Translations under genes and position numbers: made by a program
The notes under the pieces: generated by a model
Seen by the model: the letters and a program-made list of their open reading frames with translations, nothing else
Database searches by the model: none
Told to the model about the DNA's origin: nothing
Part shown: positions 25,383 through 32,511 of the stretch, piece by piece
Numbering within the stretch: the stretch's first letter is position 1
Layout: every line of letters begins with the position of its first letter
From: Treponema sp.
Lineage (GTDB): Bacteria > Spirochaetota > Spirochaetia > Treponematales > Treponemataceae
Direction of reading: 5' to 3'
NCBI GenBank assembly: GCA_017534445.1
Contig: JAFXWC010000024.1
Location: forward strand, 1 to 36,324
Length of the DNA stretch: 36,324 nt

Positions 25383-25412
25383 TTGTCCCACACCAAGAAA
25401 CCATGCTATAAT
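25383..25412 (+). promoter_or_regulatory. Promoter of the XylF-like gene with -10 six bases before the ATG
   Basis: TTGTCC (25383-25388), an 18-base spacer, and TATAAT (25407-25412). The ATG is at 25419, so the expected transcription start falls on or next to the start codon. No Shine-Dalgarno sequence is visible between them. Confidence 0.6.
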
Positions 25413-25418
25413 AGACCT

Positions 25419-26465
25419 ATGACAAAAGTCTTCAAAGCGTTTCTAATGCTAACTGTAGTTTTAATGGTCTTTTCCTCGTGCAAGAAAAAATTGGTTCAGG
25501 CGGCTGAATCAAATGATGGCGCAGAAAAATCGGAGGCAAATTTTACGATAGGATTTTCCATAGACACACTTGCAATTGAACGCTGGCGGCGCGACTGTGA
25601 CGTTTTTCTGAACACGGCAAAAGACCTTGGCGCAGACGTAATTGTCCAGAATGCGGGCAACAGTGTGCAGGAGCAGCAAAAGCAGATAGGCTACCTTATA
25701 AACAGAAACGTAAAAGCCATTGTCATAGTTCCAAAGCAGGCGGATTCCCTTACAGAATGCATACGGCTTGCAAAAAGCAAGAACATTCCCGTCATCTCCT
25801 ACGACCGCCTAATACTCAACGCGGACATAAGCCTTTACATTACCGTGGACAGTAAGGCAGTAGGAACCCTTATGGCAAAAGAACTGCTTACGAGGAACTC
25901 AAAGGGAAAGTGGTTCTGCTTTTATGGCCCCCAGGAAGACTACAATATGTCGCTAATAAAGCGCGGCGTGGAAAACCAGATAAAGGGCGCACCTGTTTCC
26001 ATAAGCCTTGTCTATTATACTGACGGATGGAACTATGACCTTTCCTACCAAAAGATGATAGAGCTTATAAAAGAAAAGAACCTGCCGGATGTGATTGTTG
26101 CGGGAAACGATGCCGTGGCAAACAGCATAATTCAGGCGCTTGGCGAATTTTACCCGGAAAACAACATTCTTATTGGCGGACAGGATGCAGATATTGCCGG
26201 TTGCCAGAACGTTGTGTCTGGAAAACAGACGGTAACAATTTATAAGCCAATCAACGAGCTTGCCCAGAAGGCGGCAGAAATAGCATGTTCGCTTGCACAG
26301 GGAAAGAGCGTGGAAGAAGCCTCCGGTACAAAGGATGTAATAGACAATGGATATGGCGAAATACCTGTCCTGTGGATGCAGCCTGTCGCAGTTACCAAAA
26401 GGAATATGGACGAAGTTATAATAAAAAGCGGCTTCCATACCAAGGACGAAGTCTACCGCGAATAG
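25419..26465 (+). CDS. XylF-like D-xylose/sugar ABC transporter substrate-binding lipoprotein
   Basis: A 348-residue lipoprotein. The signal sequence ends VFSSC, a spirochaete-type lipobox. The mature part follows the XylF pattern: IGFSIDTLAIERWRRDCDVF, LGADVIVQNAGN, KAIVIVPKQADSL, IPVISYDRLI, ADISLYITVDSKAVG, NDAVANSIIQAL and IGGQDAD. XylF proteins capture xylose or similar sugars for the XylGH ABC importer, but no ATPase or permease gene is present here, so it may be an orphan or serve a distant transporter. I chose the ATG at 25419; the upstream TTG at 25383 would add 12 residues before the signal and coincides with the -35 region. It converges on the regulator gene at 26625. Confidence 0.85.
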   Translation: MTKVFKAFLMLTVVLMVFSSCKKKLVQAAESNDGAEKSEANFTIGFSIDTLAIERWRRDCDVFLNTAKDLGADVIVQNAGNSVQEQQKQIGYLINRNVKAIVIVPKQADSLTECIRLAKSKNIPVISYDRLILNADISLYITVDSKAVGTLMAKELLTRNSKGKWFCFYGPQEDYNMSLIKRGVENQIKGAPVSISLVYYTDGWNYDLSYQKMIELIKEKNLPDVIVAGNDAVANSIIQALGEFYPENNILIGGQDADIAGCQNVVSGKQTVTIYKPINELAQKAAEIACSLAQGKSVEEASGTKDVIDNGYGEIPVLWMQPVAVTKRNMDEVIIKSGFHTKDEVYRE

Positions 26466-26469
26466 GATG

Positions 26470-26596
26470 ATTCTTTTTCTTTTTTTCTGGACCAGCTTTT
26501 GTTTGCTAACCCGCTTTCCAGGGTTCCGCGCTAACCGCGCTCCATTGCTTCGCAACGGCTGCGCCGCCCTTCCAATCGGGGGTAGGCTTTTTTTTG
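26470..26596 (+). repeat. GC-rich intergenic repeat, copy E with T-rich arm
   Basis: The arm at 26472-26505 (TTTTTCTTTTTTTCTGGACC, then AGCTTTT) parallels copy B. The core 26508-26596 reads AACCCGCTTTCCAGGGTTCC, GCGCTAACCGCG, CTCCATTGCTTCGCAACGG, CTGCGCCGCCC, CAATCGGGGGTAGGC and eight or more T's. It fills the gap between convergent genes. CGCGCTAACCGCG and TTGCTTCGCAA can form hairpins. Confidence 0.78.
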
Positions 26597-26624
26597 CAGA
26601 AGAAAAGTTGGCTCTGCTTCGGCT

Positions 26625-28190
26625 TTAATTTGACGTAGCTTTTGCGCGGTATTCCGTGGGGCTAACGCCAAACCTTTGCTTAAAGAGTTTGCTAAAATAG
26701 TTCTGGTCATTGTAGCCAACACCCGCCGTAATTTCCTTTATAATCATTGAACTGTCTTTAAGAAGTTTCTTTGCCTTTTCCAGCCGCATAGAAGTTAGGT
26801 AGTTTATAAAAGTGTCTCCAGTTTCTTCCTTAAAGAGCTTGCTTAAATAGAAGGGGCTTACGTTAAGCGTCTGGGCCAGCGGTTCAAGCCCCTGCAAGTC
26901 TGCAAGATGCTCTTCTATGTAAACAAGGGCCTTTTTTATGATGGGGTTTTCCGTCTGCGACTTAAGGTTTTGAATTTCCAAGGCACATTCCATGGAACGC
27001 TCTGCCAAATACTGAATCTGTTCCTGAACGGAGTCCGTCTTTTCAAAAAAAGAAAATGCGCTGTCTATAGCGGGATTCTTGTAGGAAGGGTTCAGCTCCA
27101 CAACGGCATTTTTTTCCTGTATGACAAGCTCAAAAAGTGCACCCTTAATTTTATCCGGCTCGTCCTTGTGCTCGGCAAGGATGGATGTGGCGCACTCACG
27201 GGCATATTCCCCGGCATTGGCGGTGTCTCCCAGGCGGATGCTTGTCAAAAGCTTTTGGGCTGGTTTTGCCGTCTGCGAATTGCCCTGCTGAATGTTCTGA
27301 AGCCCGGAAAATTCAATTCCACCGGAAGAGTCTATCTTGTTTAAAAGGACTGATGCCGCATTGTAGGCTTTTTGCGCGTCTTCTATGTTGTGCTCTATTC
27401 CGCTAACGCCAATTTTAATTTTTGCGGAAATCTGTATGGAAAGAAGGATAAAGAGTTCGCCCATAAGTTCATGCTGGATTTTTTCGGAAAAAGAGTCCAT
27501 GCCGCCGGATGCAAGCGGGAAAAATATTGTTACGCGGTTACCCATAAAGGAACCTATGATGCACCTGCACTTGGAAGAAAGGATTTCCCTTATCTTTTCG
27601 TAAACAGAGCCGCGGTTGTTGGGAGCCGTGTCGGGAACTTCCAGGCAGGCAAAGAAGTAGTCGCTGTCCGTAATTCCAAAGTAGTCAAGGTAGTCGGTAA
27701 AATCCGTGTTGCCGTTGTTAAAGATGCAGGAATAGATAAAGTCGCTTTCCACCATGGGCGAGACAACGTTAAGCTTTTGGTGCAGCTTTATGGAATCCGT
27801 CTGCTTGCCGCGCTCATCGTCCACCGCGTTCATTGCGTCGCGCACCGTCTGGATTATAAGGTTGCGGTTAACAGGCTTTGTAAGGTACTTGAACGCCCCC
27901 ATGTTGAGTGCCTGCTGGGCATACTGGAATTTGTCGTAGGCAGTAAGGATTATTACGATGATGTTGGGGTTCATCTGCTTTATAAGGCTTACTGCTTCAA
28001 GGCCGCTTATTCCGGGCATGCTAATGTCCATAAAAAGAATGTCTATGTTCTTGGAGCGCACTTCTTCCAGTGCCTTTGTACCGGAGTTTGCGGTAAAAAT
28101 CTTTACCTGCTCGGCAAAGTTTTTGTTCAAAATCATGGTAAGAGAATCTGTCACAATTTTTTCGTCGTCTGTAAGTAGAATGTTATACAA
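26625..28190 (-). CDS. Response regulator with AraC-type DNA-binding domain (YesN-like)
   Basis: A 521-residue protein. The N-terminal receiver domain (1-~122) has the acidic pair Asp8/Asp9, phosphoacceptor Asp55 in ILFMDISMPG, Thr83 and Lys105 (LTKP). A long middle region of about 290 residues follows. The C-terminal ~100 residues are an AraC/XylS helix-turn-helix pair (NVSPFYLSKLFKEETGDTF, then VGYNDQNYFSKLFKQRFGVSPTEYR). It would bind DNA upstream of sugar-uptake genes when phosphorylated by the kinase encoded just upstream. Its start overlaps the kinase's 3' end by eight bases. Confidence 0.93.
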   Translation of the reverse strand: MYNILLTDDEKIVTDSLTMILNKNFAEQVKIFTANSGTKALEEVRSKNIDILFMDISMPGISGLEAVSLIKQMNPNIIVIILTAYDKFQYAQQALNMGAFKYLTKPVNRNLIIQTVRDAMNAVDDERGKQTDSIKLHQKLNVVSPMVESDFIYSCIFNNGNTDFTDYLDYFGITDSDYFFACLEVPDTAPNNRGSVYEKIREILSSKCRCIIGSFMGNRVTIFFPLASGGMDSFSEKIQHELMGELFILLSIQISAKIKIGVSGIEHNIEDAQKAYNAASVLLNKIDSSGGIEFSGLQNIQQGNSQTAKPAQKLLTSIRLGDTANAGEYARECATSILAEHKDEPDKIKGALFELVIQEKNAVVELNPSYKNPAIDSAFSFFEKTDSVQEQIQYLAERSMECALEIQNLKSQTENPIIKKALVYIEEHLADLQGLEPLAQTLNVSPFYLSKLFKEETGDTFINYLTSMRLEKAKKLLKDSSMIIKEITAGVGYNDQNYFSKLFKQRFGVSPTEYRAKATSN

Positions 28191-29706
28191 GGTTTTCTCC
28201 TATTTGAATTTGAGACGGTATTTTTATGTTGAACATAGTTCCGCTTCCGTCCGGGTTTTCCGATATGCTAAAAACATCTGTGCGCTTAAAATAAATTTGC
28301 AGGCGGGAAATTACGTTTATAAGACCAGTTGAAACATGGGTCTTTTCCTGCATGGTTTTGTCCTGAACCAAGACGCCACCGCTTTCTTCCTGGGCAATCT
28401 TCATTACGCGTTCTTTTACGCCCTTGTCAAAGCCAATGCCGTTGTCGCTTATGGAAATTAGGATAAGGTCTTCCTGCTTTTTTACGCTGATTGTAATGCG
28501 GCCGTTTTCCGAGACACCGTTAAGGCCGTGCTTTATGCAGTTTTCTACGAGCGGCTGCAGAATCATGTTGGGCATTTTTACGCTTAGGGTTGACTCGTCA
28601 ATGTCCTTTACAAATTCGTAGCGTTCTCCAAAACGCACCTTCATAATGTAAATGTAGTTGTCCAGCATGCCAAGCTCTTCGCTGATTGTGGCATCGCTTC
28701 CGGGGTGTTGTATGTTGTAGCGCAAAAAGTCTGCAACCTGTTCCAAGAAGTAGCATGTCTTGTCCGCCCCTTCCATCATGGCAAGCTGTGCGCCAGTGTT
28801 CAGCGTGTTAAAGAGGAAGTGGGGCTTAATCTGGTCTTGCAGGGCTTTTAGGTGGGCATCCGTGTACAAGGCCCTCATTTCTATTTCTTTTTCCCTAAGC
28901 TCGTTTTCGTGCAGGGCTTTTTCCCATATAGTGTCTACGTATTCCCTTATGGAAATTATCATGCTGTCAAAGGCACGGCAGATGTTTCCTATTTCGTTCT
29001 TACGCTTGTTCTGGAATAGGGGAACGTCAAAGTCACGCTCGGCAACGCGGAGGGCAACTGATGAAATTTGCTTTAGCGGCGTTGTTATGTGTGCAATGTG
29101 TATGTAGAGCAAAAGGGCTGTGTTCAGCAATATCATGATGACTGCAAAAATTGTGCGGTGGATAATCTGCTGGGTCTTTGCATTGCTCTGGTTGTAGTTT
29201 GCCGCATTCATCTTAAAGTAAAGCATGTTAAGGTTCATAATCTCGTCATACAAAAATGAATAGCAGTCCAGGGTTTTTATATAGTAAAGGTCGGCATCCT
29301 TTGAATTGTTTGCACGGCGGGCAGCAATGGCCTTGTTGCTTAGGGCAAAAAAAGAATCGGAAAGCATTTTTATTGTGTATTCTTTTTGCTCATTGTAGAC
29401 GGTTGAAGGAACGCTCCTTAGTTTTTCTGCACCGCTTTCTGCGGCGGCTTCAAAGTGGTAGTACTTGTCTATGCTTTCAAAGGTTCTGTAGCTCATGTAG
29501 GATTCCATGGCGGCTTCCGTCTGCTCTAGGTTTGTAAGGTAGGCGTCCAGTTCCGCATTTGTGCTGAATGAATTTCCTGTTTGCCACATAACGCCCATAA
29601 CTAGAGTGGAAAGATAGAGCACAATAAAAAGCGTAAGTACAAAGCTTGCAAGAACACTAAGCATGAGGCTTGTCCGAAGATTTAAATTCTTTAGAAAATT
29701 GTTCAT
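28183..29706 (-). CDS. LytS/YesM-type sensor histidine kinase
   Basis: A 507-residue membrane protein. Helix 1 is at ~14-39, a mostly helical periplasmic domain spans ~40-183, and helix 2 is at ~184-204. A HAMP region follows (HITTPLKQISSVALRVAERD). The His_kinase domain has the phosphoacceptor His296 in QIKPHFLFNTLN, the N box LVENCIKHG at 386-394, DNGIGF at 421-426 and GLINVISRL at 461-469. This class senses extracellular ligands, often through a partner binding protein. The gene follows the binding-protein gene by three bases and overlaps the response-regulator gene, so the three form one operon. Confidence 0.93.
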   Translation of the reverse strand: MNNFLKNLNLRTSLMLSVLASFVLTLFIVLYLSTLVMGVMWQTGNSFSTNAELDAYLTNLEQTEAAMESYMSYRTFESIDKYYHFEAAAESGAEKLRSVPSTVYNEQKEYTIKMLSDSFFALSNKAIAARRANNSKDADLYYIKTLDCYSFLYDEIMNLNMLYFKMNAANYNQSNAKTQQIIHRTIFAVIMILLNTALLLYIHIAHITTPLKQISSVALRVAERDFDVPLFQNKRKNEIGNICRAFDSMIISIREYVDTIWEKALHENELREKEIEMRALYTDAHLKALQDQIKPHFLFNTLNTGAQLAMMEGADKTCYFLEQVADFLRYNIQHPGSDATISEELGMLDNYIYIMKVRFGERYEFVKDIDESTLSVKMPNMILQPLVENCIKHGLNGVSENGRITISVKKQEDLILISISDNGIGFDKGVKERVMKIAQEESGGVLVQDKTMQEKTHVSTGLINVISRLQIYFKRTDVFSISENPDGSGTMFNIKIPSQIQIGENLV

Positions 29707-29709
29707 TCC

Positions 29710-30699
29710 TTAACTTCCCGAAGCTTCCTGCCTTAGCACTTCTATTTCTGCGGAAACATAGCTGTTGGCATAGCCGTTGTTTATGTATTCAAAAAGTTCT
29801 TCCATGGCCTTTTGACCTATGTTGCGCGTCTTTACCGAAATTAGCTCGGTAACGATGTTCTTTTCAAAGTAGGAGTGGCAGTCGTCGCTGTCTCCAAAGC
29901 CAAGGATTTTAACCTTACCGGAAAGATTTAAGTCGCGGACGCTTTGTGCCGCAAGAATTGTGTTTTCTTCCGAAAGGGGAACTACAAGCTCAAGCCCTTC
30001 CTCAGATGCAAGCCTTTGCCTAAGGTAGTCTTCCTTGGAAAAGTTTGTTTCGCTTATGACGGTGATTGTTTTTATGATGATTTCTGGATGCTCGTTGGAG
30101 ATGATGGTTATTAGGGTGTTCATCATGGTGCTGTAGCTGGAATTGTTGCCCTGGGCAGAAGTAAGGATAATGACCTTTTTGCTTTTTCCTATAAGCGAAA
30201 TAATTTCGTTGGCGGTAATTTTGCCCAGCTCGGAAAAGTTTACGCCTATGAATGAAAGCTGCTGCAAATTTGGCAGGTAGTTTCCTATTGTAATAAGGGG
30301 AATGGGGGTGCCGTTGCGGTTAACAGGTACTTGCAGTGGCTCGTTGCCGCTTATGTAGGCAATAACACCGTCTGCACTAAGGTATGAGGCATAGTCAAAA
30401 AGCGACTGCATGGGAATTTCCTGAGCCTTTGATTTTCCGGTGTAAACTTCCACAGCCGCATTGTAGTTTTCGGAAACATCCATTGCACCCTTGGCAACCT
30501 GGTTTAAGTAAGTGCCGTTGTCGCTTTTGCCAACGACAAGGATGTTGTATCCGCGGGAAGATGCCTGTGATTCCTGTGAATTTACCACGGACTTTAGGGA
30601 CAAAAACTGAATTCCCAAAAAAACGGCAAAAATCAGGATTATTGCGATTAGGAGAGACTTTACCAGCGTATTCAGTATTTTTGAATTGATATGCAGCAT
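29710..30699 (-). CDS. Membrane-anchored periplasmic sugar-binding protein (XylFII-like sensor component)
   Basis: A 329-residue protein with an uncleaved-looking N-terminal helix (about 12-33) and no lipobox Cys. A type I periplasmic-binding fold follows: YNILVVGKSDNGTYLNQVAKGAMD, ADGVIAYISGNEP, PLITIGN, FIGVNFSELGKITANEII, KKVIILTSAQG and KILGFGDSDD. It is first in the operon ahead of the kinase and regulator. In Clostridium, XylFII binds xylose and activates LytS in the same arrangement, so a ligand-presenting sensor role is likely here; the sugar itself is not shown by the sequence. AAAGG precedes the ATG, but the leader is very short. Confidence 0.8.
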   Translation of the reverse strand: MLHINSKILNTLVKSLLIAIILIFAVFLGIQFLSLKSVVNSQESQASSRGYNILVVGKSDNGTYLNQVAKGAMDVSENYNAAVEVYTGKSKAQEIPMQSLFDYASYLSADGVIAYISGNEPLQVPVNRNGTPIPLITIGNYLPNLQQLSFIGVNFSELGKITANEIISLIGKSKKVIILTSAQGNNSSYSTMMNTLITIISNEHPEIIIKTITVISETNFSKEDYLRQRLASEEGLELVVPLSEENTILAAQSVRDLNLSGKVKILGFGDSDDCHSYFEKNIVTELISVKTRNIGQKAMEELFEYINNGYANSYVSAEIEVLRQEASGS

Positions 30700-30707
30700 T
30701 GCCTTTT

Positions 30708-30736
30708 ATTGTATCATATAAACAAGGAAGTTTCAA
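30708..30736 (-). promoter_or_regulatory. Promoter of the three-component sensory operon
   Basis: On the minus strand, TTGAAA (30736-30731), a 17-base spacer, then TACAAT (30713-30708). Only eight bases separate the -10 from the ATG at 30699, so the leader would be one or a few bases. Confidence 0.65.
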
Positions 30737-30760
30737 AAGAGCTTTTTTTATATGCCTTAC

Positions 30761-30789
30761 TTGTTAAAATGAAAAAAAGGTGGCATAAT
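30761..30789 (+). promoter_or_regulatory. Promoter of the aldehyde dehydrogenase gene
   Basis: TTGTTA at 30761-30766, a 17-base spacer, and CATAAT at 30784-30789. GAGGGG at 30796-30801 is the ribosome site for the ATG at 30807. It is divergent from the sensory operon promoter, with 24 bases between the two -35 boxes, so a regulator bound here could affect both. Confidence 0.6.
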
Positions 30790-30806
30790 AGATTTGAGGG
30801 GTATTT

Positions 30807-32324
30807 ATGTCTAAAAAAAAGATTGATATACAGGAAGCTGTTGACCAGATTGCACAGACTGCGGAAGAATTGGGCGAAAAAGCAACTGAGGCCATAAAGA
30901 CCCATCTTAATATTCCTTCTTTTGGTGAACAAAGCGCGGACAGAAAGCAAATTCAGGAAGACATACGCACAGTTTTGCAGAGCCAGCGTGAATTTTTTGC
31001 TAGCGGCGAGACTTTACCCGTTTCCTGGCGCATTGAGCAGTTAAAAAAGCTCTATAATTCAATCAAAAAATACGAAAACGACATATATTCAGCCCTTAAC
31101 GCTGATTTGCTAAAAAATCCTTTTGACTCTTATGCTACGGAAATAGGAATTGTCCTTTCCGAAATTTCCTATGCCCTTCATAATGTGAAAAAATGGGGAA
31201 AAACAAGGAAAATTTCCTCTAAATTCTTTATGTATCCTTCCAAGAGCAGGGTCTTTGCAGAGCCTTATGGAACGGTTCTTGTAATGTCTCCGTGGAACTA
31301 CCCCTTCCAGCTTAGCCTTGCACCTCTTGTTAGTGCCATTGCGGCTGGAAACACGGTTGTGCTTAAGACGTCGGAATTTTCAAAGGCCACGAACCAGGTT
31401 ATACGCCAGATTCTTTCTGAATGCTTTGAAAGCAACTATGTTACGGTAATAGAGGGCGGTTCTGTTGTAAACCAGCTTTTGCTGCACGAAAAGTTCAACT
31501 TTATCTTCTTTACCGGAAGCCAGACAGTTGGAAAAATCGTCATGGAAAGTGCGGCAAAATTCCTTACGCCAATATGCCTGGAACTTGGCGGAAAGAGCCC
31601 CTGCATTGTGGAAGAAAGTGCCAACATTCCGTCTGCGGCAAGGCGCATTGTCTGGGGAAAGCTTCTTAACGCAGGGCAAACTTGTGTTGCTCCTGATTAT
31701 GTTTTTGTCCACGAAAGCAAAAAAGAAGAGCTGCTAGAAGCCATCCGCAGCGAAATAACACGGCAATTTGGCGAAAATCCCCTGCAGAACGAAGAATACG
31801 GCAAGATTATAAACAAAAAGCACTTTAACCGCCTTATTTCTATTGCACCGGAAGCGCAGAACGACCTTGAGGCGGAAAAAATTGCGCCCACAATACTGGA
31901 TTTGGGGCCGCTCGGAGGGGAAAAGGCATCGCGCCATCCTTCAATGCAGGAAGAAATTTTTGGGCCTATAATGCCTGTCCTTACCTACGAAAATCTTGAA
32001 GATGTTATCTTGTACGTAAATTCCCGTCCTACACCACTTGCCCTTTACCTCTTTGCAACGGAAAAGACCGTCTGCGAAAGCGTAATAAAGCGTGTTCAGT
32101 TTGGCGGTGGCTGCATAAACGACGTAATTCTTCATATTGCAAACAACCGCATGCCATTTGGCGGCTTTGGAGAAAGCGGCATGGGACAGTACCACGGAAA
32201 GGCCGGCTTTGACTGCTTTACCCACTACAAGAGCATCGTCTTCCAAAAAGAAAAGGGCGACTTTAACATCCGCATTACTCCGCATAAAAACCGCCTGTCT
32301 TTTGTTAGGAAGATATTAAAGTAG
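30807..32324 (+). CDS. Aldehyde dehydrogenase (class 3-like) with helical N-terminal extension
   Basis: A 505-residue NAD(P)-dependent aldehyde dehydrogenase. Visible motifs: SPWNYPFQL at 161-169, FTGS at 235-238 (nucleotide-binding), LELGGKSP with general base Glu259, NAGQTC with catalytic Cys293, EEIFGPIMPV, and a late NRMPFGGFGESGMG. The pattern and the hydrophobic C-terminal end fit the class 3 / fatty-aldehyde-type group. The first ~45 residues (IDIQEAVDQIAQTAEELGE...) are an amphipathic charged helix not normally present, perhaps for partner binding or membrane contact. The substrate is unknown. No lone operon partner follows; the next plus-strand item is a 29-codon frame. Confidence 0.92.
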   Translation: MSKKKIDIQEAVDQIAQTAEELGEKATEAIKTHLNIPSFGEQSADRKQIQEDIRTVLQSQREFFASGETLPVSWRIEQLKKLYNSIKKYENDIYSALNADLLKNPFDSYATEIGIVLSEISYALHNVKKWGKTRKISSKFFMYPSKSRVFAEPYGTVLVMSPWNYPFQLSLAPLVSAIAAGNTVVLKTSEFSKATNQVIRQILSECFESNYVTVIEGGSVVNQLLLHEKFNFIFFTGSQTVGKIVMESAAKFLTPICLELGGKSPCIVEESANIPSAARRIVWGKLLNAGQTCVAPDYVFVHESKKEELLEAIRSEITRQFGENPLQNEEYGKIINKKHFNRLISIAPEAQNDLEAEKIAPTILDLGPLGGEKASRHPSMQEEIFGPIMPVLTYENLEDVILYVNSRPTPLALYLFATEKTVCESVIKRVQFGGGCINDVILHIANNRMPFGGFGESGMGQYHGKAGFDCFTHYKSIVFQKEKGDFNIRITPHKNRLSFVRKILK

Positions 32325-32337
32325 CTTTACCGATTCA

Positions 32338-32381
32338 ATTTTTTCTTTCTCTTTTGGCAGCAGCTTTTTACTTTTACTGTG
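32338..32381 (+). repeat. Partial copy of the intergenic repeat (T-rich arm only)
   Basis: CTTTTGGCAGCAGCTTTTTA followed by CTTTTACTGTGC matches the arms of copies B (CTGGAGCAGC ... TTTTTACTGT) and A (CTTTTACTGTGC on its minus strand). No GC-rich core follows. It lies after the aldehyde dehydrogenase stop. Confidence 0.5.
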
Positions 32382-32391
32382 CATTTTTTAT

Positions 32392-32481
32392 ATGAAAAAA
32401 GTAATTGCTTTGGTTGGTTTATTATTGTTGGTATCTTGCAGTAATGGGAGTTCAGATTCTGATTCAGAAAATGTGTGTTAA
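32392..32481 (+). CDS. 29-codon mini-lipoprotein or lipoprotein remnant
   Basis: The frame reads MKKVIALVGLLLLVSC followed by SNGSSDSDSENVC and a TAA. The first 16 residues form an excellent lipoprotein signal with lipobox LVSC. The mature part would be only 14 residues, Ser/Asp-rich. No clear ribosome site precedes it. It is either a tiny lipopeptide or the 5' remnant of a lipoprotein gene whose remainder was lost. Between it and the convergent beta-helix gene lies a small perfect hairpin, CCTATG-ATGA-CATAGG (32488-32503), without a T-run. Confidence 0.4.
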   Translation: MKKVIALVGLLLLVSCSNGSSDSDSENVC

Positions 32482-32511
32482 CAGTCCCCTATGATGACAT
32501 AGGTCTTGAAC

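Noticed and set aside
27372..28178. 268-codon plus-strand frame opposite the response regulator
   Set aside because: Antisense shadow of a well-supported gene; no recognisable domain or ribosome site.
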